This document shows positions 25,237 through 35,100 of a stretch of 64,000 bases of DNA, piece after piece; the stretch's first letter is position 1, and each line of letters opens with the position of its first letter. Both the position numbers and the translations under genes were made by a program. This DNA is from Saccharofermentans sp. Lineage in GTDB: Bacteria > Bacillota > Clostridia > Saccharofermentanales > Saccharofermentanaceae. The DNA is taken from positions 248,001 to 312,000 of the forward strand of contig JAILDX010000008.1 of NCBI GenBank assembly GCA_024688685.1. The letters are read 5' to 3'. The notes under the pieces were generated by a model that was not told where the DNA came from, ran no database searches, and was given only the letters and a program-made list of their open reading frames with translations.

Positions 25237-25392
25237 ATGGAAAACAATATGATGATAGACAACAAAGCAATGAAGACAAGGAAGGCGCTTATCATTACAC
25301 TTGCGATCATGTGGGCTCTGATCATCCTTATTGGAATCGCTGCAGCAGTCCTTCTGATCATATCGAACATTCGCCTGCCGGGGCTGTTCTAA
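25237..25392 (+). CDS. 51-aa single-pass membrane peptide
   Basis: The frame starts MENNMMIDNKAMKTRKA, has one hydrophobic segment (about 18-43) and ends NIRLPGLF. GGAGG lies eight bases before the ATG, and the gene starts five bases after the DUF4230 gene. The positively charged N-terminus suggests the C-terminus is outside. The RLP after the membrane segment echoes FRLP in the DUF4230 protein. A terminator follows at once, so the two genes form one unit. Confidence 0.72.
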   Translation: MENNMMIDNKAMKTRKALIITLAIMWALIILIGIAAAVLLIISNIRLPGLF

Positions 25393-25407
25393 CGGATAGG
25401 AAGCAAA

Positions 25408-25439
25408 GAGGTTATCTCAAAATGAGATGACCTTTTTTT
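25408..25439 (+). terminator. Rho-independent terminator
   Basis: GGTTATCTCA pairs with TGAGATGACC around AAA, followed by seven T. It ends the DUF4230 unit. Confidence 0.9.
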
Positions 25440-25614
25440 ATTGGGCGACATTGGGCGCCATCGAACGACGGCAGTTTATGTGGTCCTGTTAGCTGCGGAC
25501 TGTAATGACTAAACGAACCAAAAGCACATTCTAATTGTCCACTCCTTGGGGAGTAGTTTACATACCAAGTAGCCGTTTTACGAAGATTTGTTAGCAGCAA
25601 AAAGATATCCCCTA
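25440..25614. other. Gene-free stretch between convergent units
   Basis: About 175 bases with no supported gene. A short direct repeat (TTGGGCG twice near 25441-25457) and a small inverted repeat (ACTCC/GGAGT around 25540-25553) are all I see. Confidence 0.4.
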
Positions 25615-26439
25615 CTAACAGTTCCCCGTATAAACGTACTTAAGCCTCTCTCCCGCAACTCCTGCCAGCTCATAAATCAGTCCGGCATCAGTTGCATTTC
25701 TGTCAGTCAGCCGGTACCGCGGGAAGAACCTCGTTATGTGAAGAGGGATGCTGTCATCAATACCGGAGATCCATTTCGCGGCCTCGCGCATCTCATCCAC
25801 ACTGTCATTCATACCCGGAACAATAAGCATCGTCAGCTCCACGTGGCAGTCACGGAACGCCCTTTCTATAAACGCCTTAACAGAAGCGAGGTCCCCTCCG
25901 AGAACCTCTCGGTACGTCTTATCAGACATGCTCTTGATATCAACGTTCATCGCGTCGATGTAAGGAATTATTTCCTCCAAAACGGCAAGAGATGCAGAAC
26001 CGTTCGTAACCAGCACATTCTTCATCCCGTTACTCTTTACAATCCTGGCCGTATCCCTCACGAACTCATAACTGATCGTGGGCTCATTATACGTATATGC
26101 AACACCGATATTGCCCCTGCCCCTGTAAGTTACAGCGAGTCCCGCCAGTTCCTCCGGAGCGGTCACCCTGTCAAAACCGCTCCCGTCAGACCGTGATATA
26201 TCGTAATTCTGACAGAACGGACAGAACAGATTGCAGCCGTAACTTCCGACAGACAGTATCTTCGAACCCGGATAAAAACGGGCCAGCGGCTTCTTCTCAA
26301 TGGGATCAAGTGCTATTCCCGTGATCCGTCCGTAATTTTCAGGAACGACTTCCCCGTCCCTGCATGTTCTGGCGCCGCACGCTCCCGTCCTTCCTTCACC
26401 GATATCACAATGTCTGAAGCAAACGTCACAAACAGCCAT
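25615..26439 (-). CDS. amrS: AmmeMemoRadiSam system radical SAM enzyme
   Basis: The 274-aa protein has the radical SAM motif CNLFCPFCQN (about 69-78), preceded by the N-terminal Cys pairs CDVCFRHC and CGAR of this family, and the downstream FFPRYRLTDR typical of AmrS. It resembles pyruvate formate-lyase-activating enzymes. It ends at YVYTGNC, so the C-terminal cysteine tail found in many relatives is lacking. It lies one base from the AmrA/AmrB fusion gene upstream. The three domains occur together widely; their reaction is not settled. Confidence 0.88.
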   Translation of the reverse strand: MAVCDVCFRHCDIGEGRTGACGARTCRDGEVVPENYGRITGIALDPIEKKPLARFYPGSKILSVGSYGCNLFCPFCQNYDISRSDGSGFDRVTAPEELAGLAVTYRGRGNIGVAYTYNEPTISYEFVRDTARIVKSNGMKNVLVTNGSASLAVLEEIIPYIDAMNVDIKSMSDKTYREVLGGDLASVKAFIERAFRDCHVELTMLIVPGMNDSVDEMREAAKWISGIDDSIPLHITRFFPRYRLTDRNATDAGLIYELAGVAGERLKYVYTGNC

Positions 26440-26440
26440 A

Positions 26441-27808
26441 TCACCTGTACCTTACGACTTCGAATCTCTGCAGACGGTAATCTTCTGAAGACGAGATGCC
26501 GCCCTTCCTCCTCGCAATATCTATCTGTTCCACAACTGTATCAACGCCCTCAAGATCCGGCAGCAACAGCCCGCGCCTCGAACCGCATGACACGATGACA
26601 CCATACCGCTTAACATCAAGCTGCTCCGGGCCGTCTATATCCTCCGGCTTCCCCAGGATATCAACATTTATCTCAAGAAACTCCAGTTCATCCTCCCTGA
26701 TCCTGTCAAATCTTGGATCTCTTGTAGCCGCACTTATCGCATTGCTGATTATCTCTTCCGCGATCGAACTCTGAACCGGTCCTATCGTACCGATACATCC
26801 CCTGAGCATTCCATTCTCGTGTATCGAAACAAACGCTCCTGCCCTCTCAGAAAACGCCTCCTCCGGCAGATCATCAGGGAACTCAGGTCTTCGCCCGGTC
26901 CTGATGTACTGCTCTATCGTCGTCCTCGCCAGCCTTACATATGCCGACTCTTCATGCGCACTGACCTTCTCTGCCAGCTTCTTAAGAAAACGCCTGTCCT
27001 CATTCTCACCCCGGGGTTCGAAAATGCATACCCCGTATCCTACACCCGTCACATCCTGATGAGACAGAGCCTCAGCCTTAACATCGACCCCGTCGAACGC
27101 ACCTGCCATTATCACAAATGACCTGTGCCCGCATTCAGCAGCGTTATCAAGGAGATCCTCATCAAACTCAAGCATTTCCCCGAATGCCGCTCTGGAAGCA
27201 ACATCCATTATCTTCCCGTCATAGACAGGACCCGCGGGATCAAATCCGTAAGGCCCGCTTTCCTTAAGCTTATGGGACAGATCTCCGCTGGCAACGATAA
27301 CCGTCTTGCGTCCCAGTTCTTCCGCGACATTCTTGATATAGATACCGAGCCTGTAATGATCGGCGAGCGGAAGACCTGACAGTCCGATCCTTATGATCTT
27401 CCCACCGCGGTAGTATTTTCTGATGAAATAGAGCGGCACCATAGTACCGTGATCAAGCGCCTTCTCCCTCTGCCCTGAAGTACCTCCGGGAAAACCGTCC
27501 TTTTTGAACAGACACTCAAGCCTTTCAACAAACTCCTCATCGTACCTTTCATCAAAGCTTTCCTCGGGAGCGCCGAATCTGCCAAAATCGCCTTTAGCCC
27601 CGCTGCCCGGAGATATATGAAAGTAATCGGAATACATCACACTATGAGGGCTTGTGATAACTATCGTATCAGGTGCAATTTCTGCAATCTCCCTCGCGAC
27701 GCGGTCATAGGCATCTGCCGTTGCCTTTATCTTCTCTTCACCGCCTCTTCCGACTGAAGGGACGATAAGCGGCGGATGCGGCACCATATATGCTGCCATG
27801 ATTCCCAT
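26441..27808 (-). CDS. AmmeMemoRadiSam AmrB-AmrA fusion (MEMO + AMMECR1)
   Basis: Residues 1 to about 262 are a MEMO-like domain related to class III extradiol dioxygenases (MVPHPPLIVPSVGRGGE, VITSPHSVMYSDYFH, VASGDLSHKL), and residues about 275-455 an AMMECR1 domain (GAFVSIHENGMLRGCIGTIGP). Both act with the AmrS radical SAM enzyme encoded next. AGGAGGTGATCTT supports the first ATG. Fusion of the two domains is common in anaerobes. Confidence 0.9.
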   Translation of the reverse strand: MGIMAAYMVPHPPLIVPSVGRGGEEKIKATADAYDRVAREIAEIAPDTIVITSPHSVMYSDYFHISPGSGAKGDFGRFGAPEESFDERYDEEFVERLECLFKKDGFPGGTSGQREKALDHGTMVPLYFIRKYYRGGKIIRIGLSGLPLADHYRLGIYIKNVAEELGRKTVIVASGDLSHKLKESGPYGFDPAGPVYDGKIMDVASRAAFGEMLEFDEDLLDNAAECGHRSFVIMAGAFDGVDVKAEALSHQDVTGVGYGVCIFEPRGENEDRRFLKKLAEKVSAHEESAYVRLARTTIEQYIRTGRRPEFPDDLPEEAFSERAGAFVSIHENGMLRGCIGTIGPVQSSIAEEIISNAISAATRDPRFDRIREDELEFLEINVDILGKPEDIDGPEQLDVKRYGVIVSCGSRRGLLLPDLEGVDTVVEQIDIARRKGGISSSEDYRLQRFEVVRYR

Positions 27809-27828
27809 AAGATCACCTCCTGTTATAT

Positions 27829-28662
27829 TCAGAGAGCTTCGATCCAGCTCATGAACTTATCCAGTGTCTTACTCTCTTCCCTGCTCAGGAAAAATATTCC
27901 TGCGGTGTACCATGAGTGCGTGTTCTGCTTGTCCACAACACTGTAGATCTCACAGCTATTGCCAAGCGCCAGTGCCTTGCCGGCAAGCTCTTCGGCACAT
28001 TCAAATTCAACGATGCTGTCATGTCTGCTCTGTATCAGAAGCATAGGTATATGATTGCCGGAGAACAGTGATAACGGTTCTCCCTTCTGCCGGTCATATC
28101 CCTTCTCGAAAAGCATATTCTCAAGGATCTTCAACGTCATCGTCTGACTTTTTCTGAAGCTGTACGGACCTCCGAAACCTACATAACCTATTACATTTGA
28201 AACATCAGTTTTGTACTCAGTCTGTATCTCTTTACTGAAGCACATGATAGATGAAAGATGAGCACCTGCAGAAGGTCCCGTAACGATAACTTTTGAAGTA
28301 TCTATTCCCTTATTCTGAAGATATTCCAGCGCCGCATTGTAGCATCTGCATACATCCTCTATCTGACACGGATACTTATTCTTCGGGGATAGTCTGTACC
28401 CCAGAGAAACAAAGCGGTAACCGCTCTTTGCCATATACTGACCGACATAATCAAAAGCTTTGGGATCGCCGGAGTTCCATCCGCCTCCGTGTATCCAGAA
28501 GACGACCTTATCACTTGCTTTGGTCTCCGGCTCATAGTAGAGAAAATACTGTTCTTTGTCTTCACCGTAAGACACGTTCTCAGGAACGATCTCAGTCTTC
28601 GTTTTGTGGAGTCTGTAAAACAATCCGTAATAACTCAGGTTCTCTCTGATGTAATCGATCAT
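27829..28662 (-). CDS. Alpha/beta hydrolase, carboxylesterase/HSL-like
   Basis: The 277-aa protein has the oxyanion motif HGGGWNSG, the nucleophile elbow GPSAG and later Asp and His (SRHDSIVEF, NTHSWYT) fitting the catalytic triad. The start at 28662 is chosen because a GTG four codons upstream would overlap the GGAGGG ribosome binding site. There is no signal peptide, so it is cytosolic. It follows the AmmeMemo genes' strand with a 20-base gap, perhaps the first gene of that unit. Confidence 0.85.
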   Translation of the reverse strand: MIDYIRENLSYYGLFYRLHKTKTEIVPENVSYGEDKEQYFLYYEPETKASDKVVFWIHGGGWNSGDPKAFDYVGQYMAKSGYRFVSLGYRLSPKNKYPCQIEDVCRCYNAALEYLQNKGIDTSKVIVTGPSAGAHLSSIMCFSKEIQTEYKTDVSNVIGYVGFGGPYSFRKSQTMTLKILENMLFEKGYDRQKGEPLSLFSGNHIPMLLIQSRHDSIVEFECAEELAGKALALGNSCEIYSVVDKQNTHSWYTAGIFFLSREESKTLDKFMSWIEAL

Positions 28663-28788
28663 CTGTCCCTCCACAAAAGATGTTGCCTCCTTAATTATAC
28701 CTTTTTACAAAAATCATCCAAATGACACTTGTTAAATTTGCATTTTAATGAAACAATAACAGTACCACTGAAGAGGAGGTTATTGATT

Positions 28789-28959
28789 ATGGCATATGTA
28801 ATTTCTGATGCATGCGTTATGTGCGGTGCTTGTGCTGATGGCTGCCCTGCAGGTGCTATTTCCCAGGGTGATACACAGTACAACATCGATCCTGATGCTT
28901 GCGTTTCATGCGGTGCTTGCGAAGCAACATGCCCTACAGGTGCTATTTCTGAAGGCTGA
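28789..28959 (+). CDS. Two-[4Fe-4S] ferredoxin
   Basis: The 56-aa protein carries two clusters: CVMCGACADGCP and CVSCGACEATCP, each CxxCxxCxxxC(P), the clostridial ferredoxin pattern. AGAGGAGGT lies nine bases before the ATG. It is a single-gene unit closed by a strong terminator and supplies low-potential electrons, for example to radical SAM enzymes. Confidence 0.95.
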   Translation: MAYVISDACVMCGACADGCPAGAISQGDTQYNIDPDACVSCGACEATCPTGAISEG

Positions 28960-28993
28960 CAGCTTTACCGCAGCAGGGTAATTACAGATTAAG

Positions 28994-29032
28994 AGAGGCT
29001 GTTCCGTGGTTGAAGGAACAGCCTCTTTTTTG
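28994..29032 (+). terminator. Rho-independent terminator after ferredoxin
   Basis: AGAGGCTGTTCC pairs perfectly with GGAACAGCCTCT (12 pairs, 9-base loop), followed by a run of T. Confidence 0.95.
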
Positions 29033-29116
29033 CTTGCGGATCAGGTTAAGCTTTAATCCTGTTCAGCCTTACATACGTTCCTGCTGGAATATAGATAAAA
29101 AACGCATTTTATGAAG

Positions 29117-29150
29117 TATAATAAAAATATTAAATAAACCTTACAAGGAA
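29117..29150 (+). promoter_or_regulatory. -10 box and ribosome binding site of the NRPS gene
   Basis: TATAAT at 29117-29122 and AAGGAA before the ATG at 29159. No convincing -35 is seen. Confidence 0.4.
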
Positions 29151-29158
29151 ATGTACAA

Positions 29159-32100
29159 ATGAGTAATCGCCTTTATGAACTGAATGACAGCCAGTATGGT
29201 GTCTATCTGGAATGCATCAACGATCCCGAGAATATGGTCTATAATATTTCGCTTCTCTGCAAGCTGAGTGATGATATTGATCCTGACAGGATGAAGGACA
29301 GTCTTGAGAAGGCTGCAGCAGCACATCCCCTGCTGAACTCAAGGATCACAAAGGACAGTTACGGGAATATATTTCTGGAAGCATCGAACGAGCCTGTTAA
29401 GGTAAGAACCGTTGAATTGTCTGATGAAGAATTCGAGGCGAGGAAGGGTTCGCTGAACTCCCCTTTTGATCTCGAGAAGGATATATTGTCAAGGTTTGTT
29501 TTGTACAGAACTCCTTCGGGCTGCTATATATATGAGGAGATCCATCACCTTGTTTATGACGGAACAAGCTCGGCCAATTTTGCACGCGATGTCGGAAAGG
29601 CATACCGCGGTGAAGAGATCGCGATGGAGATCCCTGCTTCGCCTCAGCGCTCTGAAGATGCGGAGGACGCTGCATATTTCGATGAGCTTCTTGGCGGAAT
29701 AGAAGGCGAGTCTGCACCCGAGAGAGATAACTGGGATGACACTCCTGTACAGAAGGTTATGTTCCGTGAATTTGAGATCGACGAGGCTGCATTTAAGAGT
29801 CTGAGAGATGCGGCAGGATGCTCGAGAACTGCTTTTTTCGTAGCGGCAGGCGCATATGTTACAACGATATATGCAGGCAGAGATGACGCACTGATCAGCA
29901 CCGTCTGGAATGGCCGTAATGAGTCCAACAAGGATAATGTGGGTATGTTCGTAAAGACTCTTCCCTTTACTGCTCAGGCAGAGGATGGTGAGAGCGTTGC
30001 GGATTATCTCAGTAAAGCGACTTCACAGATCAAGGCAACTCAGGCGCACAGCGCATACTCATATGTGGACATCGCAGGCAAATACGATCTCAAGAATCAG
30101 GTCAACATTGTATATCAGGGCACGAGAGCCACTGTCATGCTGGCTGACGGTTTTGATATTGAACTGGAAAGAGTCTTTGATGAGAATGCGATCGAGTCAA
30201 CACTCCTTATACTGGAGATAATCCAGCTTGGCGGCGGAAGATATGAGATCCTCGCAAGATACCGTGGTGATTATTATACCGGTGATTATATCGATTCATT
30301 CGTACGCACTTATATCAAGATCCTCAAAGAGTTCCTGACAAAGAAAGAACTGAAGGATGTTCAGTTCCTGGACGAAGAAGAAGAGAAGATCCTCGACGGA
30401 TACAATGCAACTGAGACAGATATCCCTGATACTGATATCGTTACCATGTTCAGGAGCTCTGCTGCAAAGCACAAGGACAAGACCGCAGTCGTATGCGGAG
30501 ACGAATCATTCACATATGAACAGGTTGATGACCTGTCTGACAGGATTGCATGCTATATCGCTTCAAAGGGACTCGGAAAAGATGATGCCGTATCCGTTCT
30601 TATCCCGCGTAACACATATATGGTCATTGCATCATTAGGTGTTCTCAAGGCAGGATGCGCATACCAGCCGCTTGATGCCGGATATCCTACACAGAGACTC
30701 ACATACATGATGAACGACGCATCAGTAAGACTTATGATCGCAAGTCATGACCTCGTATCAAAGGTTCCTGAGTATAAGGGCGATATCCTCTACATAGATG
30801 ATATTCCGTCCCTTCCCAAGGCTGAGAATCTTCCTGCAGGACCATCATCTTCTGATCTGTTCATCCTGCTCTATACATCAGGAACAACCGGCAATCCGAA
30901 GGGCGTTATGCTCGAGCATCACAACATAGTAAATTACTGTTACTGGGGATGGAAGTTCTTTGGTCTGACAGAGGAGTCGAAAGTTGCCGCATATGCAAGC
31001 TATGGTTTCGATGCCAATATGCATGACCTCTACCCTACACTTACGATCGGCGGAACAGTTTATGTTATTCCCGAGGAAATGAGACTCAATCTGATGGGAA
31101 TAGAGGAATACTTTGAGCAGAACGGTGTGACTCATGTTCTCATGACAACTCAGGTCGGACGTCAGTTCCAGGAGATGTATAAGGGAACAACTCTGAAAGT
31201 CCTGTCCGTCGGCGGTGAGAGACTCGTTCCGATCGAGCCGTCACCTGATCATCTCCTTGCTAACGGATATGGTCCTACAGAGACTACTGTCGGATGTACA
31301 TTCAAGGCCGTGGACAAACTCTATTTCCGCGTTCCCGTAGGTCCTATGGTAGATAATGCAAAGGCATACATCACCGATAAATACATGAGACGCCTTCCTA
31401 CCGGCGCGCTGGGTGAACTCTGCATTGCCGGCAACGGTGTCTCGAGAGGTTATCTCAATCTTCCTGACAAGACAGCTGCTGTTTATACACCCAACCCGTT
31501 CAACAGCAACAAGATGTATAACAGGATCTATCACTCAGGCGACGTCGTCAGGATGCTGCCCGGCGGTGATATCGACTTCATCGGCCGTAACGACGGTCAG
31601 GTCAAGATAAGAGGATTCAGGATCGAACTGTCAGAGGTTGAAGCCGAGATAAGAAAGTTCCCCGGAATAAAAGACTGCACAGTTCAGGCATTTGATAATC
31701 CTGCCGGCGGAAAGTTTATCGCGGCTTATCTTGTATCTGACGGGAAGATCGATACGTCAGCACTCGCTGATCACATTAAGGTCAATAAACCATCATACAT
31801 GGTTCCCCAGGTAATGATGCAGATCGATTCCATTCCTCTCAACAGGAACCAGAAGGTCGATAAGCGTGCACTTCCCGCACCTGTACTGCAGGCAGAGGAT
31901 TTTGTTAAGCCTTCAACTGATACGCAGAAGAAGATATTTGATATCACATCATCAGTTCTGGGACACGAATCATTCGGAATCAATACAGATCTTATGGATG
32001 CAGGTCTGACTTCCATCTCACTGATGAAGCTCATGGTCAAGCTGTCAGAGAGTTTCAGTACCTCCCTCAGGATCAAGGACATCAAGGACAATCCTACGAT

Positions 32101-35100
32101 CGAAGGTCTGGAGAAGCTGCTTGATTCAGGCAAGTCTTCAGTCCGTTCATATGATATCCTTCCCGATTATCCGATCACAAAGACACAGGAAGGCGTCCTG
32201 GTTGAATGCATGTCCAATCCGGGAACAGTTATCTACAACATACCGGTGCTGCTTAAGCTCGATAAGTCAGTTGATCTCGATAAGCTTGAGTCAGCAGTGA
32301 CCGATACGGTAAACTGCCACCCTTATATGAAGACACACCTCTTCACAAACAAGGACGGTGACTTCAGGGCAAAGAGGAGAGACGATGAGCCTGTCGCAAT
32401 AAAACAGATCCAGATGGAATCGTCAAAGATCAATGTAAAGGATCTTATGAAGCCTTTCGATCTGATGAACAATGATCTGTACAGGATCGTTATCATAGAA
32501 TCTGACGACAACTATCTGTTCATGGATATTCACCACATAATTGCAGACGGCGAGTCGTATGAAGTCATCGTAAAGGATATCGAGAAAGCATATAACGGCG
32601 GAGTTCTAACAAAAGAAGAGTATTCCGGATTTGATATAGCCATCGATGAGATGCACCGCCGTGAGAGCGAAGATTACACTTCTGCCAAGGAATACTACGA
32701 AAGACTCCTGGGCGGTGTTGAGACTGACCATCTCCCTCCTTTCGATGTTGCATCAGGCGATCCGGGATACGGAACATGTGTAAGGTCATCATCTATCGAC
32801 ATGAAGGCAGTCAAAGCGTTCCTCGATGCCAATGAGTTGTCGGAAAATGCCCTGTTCAGCGGTGCATTCGGATTCCTTCTCAGCATGTATAACAATAAGA
32901 CAGATGCACTTTACACAACCATCTACAACGGACGAAGTGATGTTGCTCTTATGAATGCGGTTGACATGCTCGTAAAGACATTGCCCATCTACGTAAAGAC
33001 TGACGACAGCATTAAGATCACCGACTATATCAAAGGCGTATCAGACCAGTTCATGAACAACCTGCAGAATGATATCTATTCATTCGCAGAGATATCACAT
33101 GAGTTCGGCGTTACATCAGATGTCATGTTCGCATGGCAGGGCAGCATAATGAAGAATGATACCATCGGCGGAAAGCATGCCGAGATCCTCATGCCTGAAC
33201 TTGATCTCTCCAAGTTCAAGCTCTATGTCTACGCATCGGTAGACGGCGATTCATACACTCTCAGCAGTGAATACCAGCCTAATCTGTACAGCAAGGTATT
33301 TATCGAATGGATGCTCAGAAACCTTGAGCAGGTAATAACAGAATTCATCACAAAGGATACACTCGGTGATGTTAAGCTTCTGTCTTCTGAGACTGAAGAT
33401 GAGATCGAGAAGTTCAACGACACATCAGTACCTGTTGAAGATACCGATATCGTTACTCTCTTCAGAAGAGCTGCAAAGGAACACGGCGATAATCTTGCCG
33501 TTGTCTGCGGTGATGAATCGTTCACTTATTCCCAGGTCGACGACATGTCAGACCGCATTGCTTCTTATGTTGCGGGCAAGGGTCTCGGTGCCGGCGATGC
33601 AGTATCCGTTCTCATACCGAGATGCGCATATATGGTTCCTGCATCACTCGGCGTCCTTAAGGCAGGGTGTGCTTATCAGCCTCTCGATCCCGGTTATCCT
33701 GAGGACAGACTTCAGTACATGACAAAGGATGCAGGCGTAAGGCTCATAATCGCTGACAGGAGCCTCATGTCGAAGATTCCTTCATACGAGGGTGAAGTAC
33801 TCTATCTCGATGAGATAGAAGCACTTCCTGCGGCAGATAAGACGCTTCCTGCGCCTAAACCTTCAGACCTGTTCATCCTTCTTTACACATCAGGTACAAC
33901 AGGTGTTCCGAAGGGCGTAATGCTCGAGCATCATAACCTCGTAAACTTCTGTAAGTGGTACCAGAGGTACATGGGTGTCACGGCAGAGTCAAAGGCTGCT
34001 GCATATGCAAGCTACGGTTTCGATGCAAACATGATGGACCTCTACCCTGCACTTACCATTGGTGCGACGGTTTATATCATCCCTGAGGACATGAGGCTTA
34101 ACCTCATAGAGATCCAGGATTATTTCGAGAAGAACGGCGTAACGCATTCGTTCATGACGACACAGGTCGGACGTCAGTTCAGAGAGATGTATCAGGGAAC
34201 GACGCTCAAGTGTCTGTCCGTCGGCGGTGAGAGACTCGTACCGATCGGTCCTGCTGACGGATACCGTTTCATCAACGGTTACGGCCCTACGGAGTGTACT
34301 ATCTTCTCAACGACAAAGGAAGTCGACGCGGATTACCACAGGATCCCTATCGGCAAGCCGATCGATAATTACAAAGTATATGTCATCGCAAAGAACGGAA
34401 GACGTCTGCCTGTAGGTCTTGTCGGTGAGCTCTGCATATCTGGTGCGGGCGTAGGACGCGGCTACCTGAATATGCCTGACAAGACGGCTCAGATATTCAC
34501 GCCAAATCCGTTTACTGACGAGAAGGGATACGAGCGCATCTACCATACAGGTGATATCGTAAGGCTCCTCCCTAACGGCGACATCGACTTCATCGGACGT
34601 AACGACGGCCAGGTCAAGATCAGAGGATTCAGAATTGAGCTCGCTGAAGTTGAGCACGTAATTAGAGAACATCCGGAGATCAAGGATGTCACTGTTCAGG
34701 TCTTCGATGATCCGGGCGGAGGAAAGTACATCGCTGCTTACGTCGTATCTGATCACAAGATCAACATCGATTCGCTGAGATCGTTTATCGGAGAGCGCAA
34801 GCCTTCCTACATGATCCCTGCTGCGATAATGCAGATCGATTCAATACCTCTCAATCAGAACCAGAAGGTCAACAAGCGCGCACTCCCTGTTATCGAGAGG
34901 AGAAGCGAAGAGGTTTATGAAGAGCCTAAGACAACTCTCGAGAGAGAGGTCTGCACTCTCTTTGCTGATATCCTCTCGCTTGCAAGAGTCGGCGCTACAG
35001 ACAACTTCTTTGAGATCGGCGGATCATCCATACTCGCTGCAAAGATCATCGTTCACGCGATGAATAAGGGCTATAAGATCGTCTATAAAGACGTCTTCGA

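Noticed and set aside
25440..25614. A tRNA or small RNA gene in the gap
   Set aside because: No cloverleaf-compatible arms or CCA end could be found on either strand.
28660..28674. GTG at 28674 as the esterase start
   Set aside because: The GTG is part of the GTGGAGGG ribosome binding site of the ATG at 28662.
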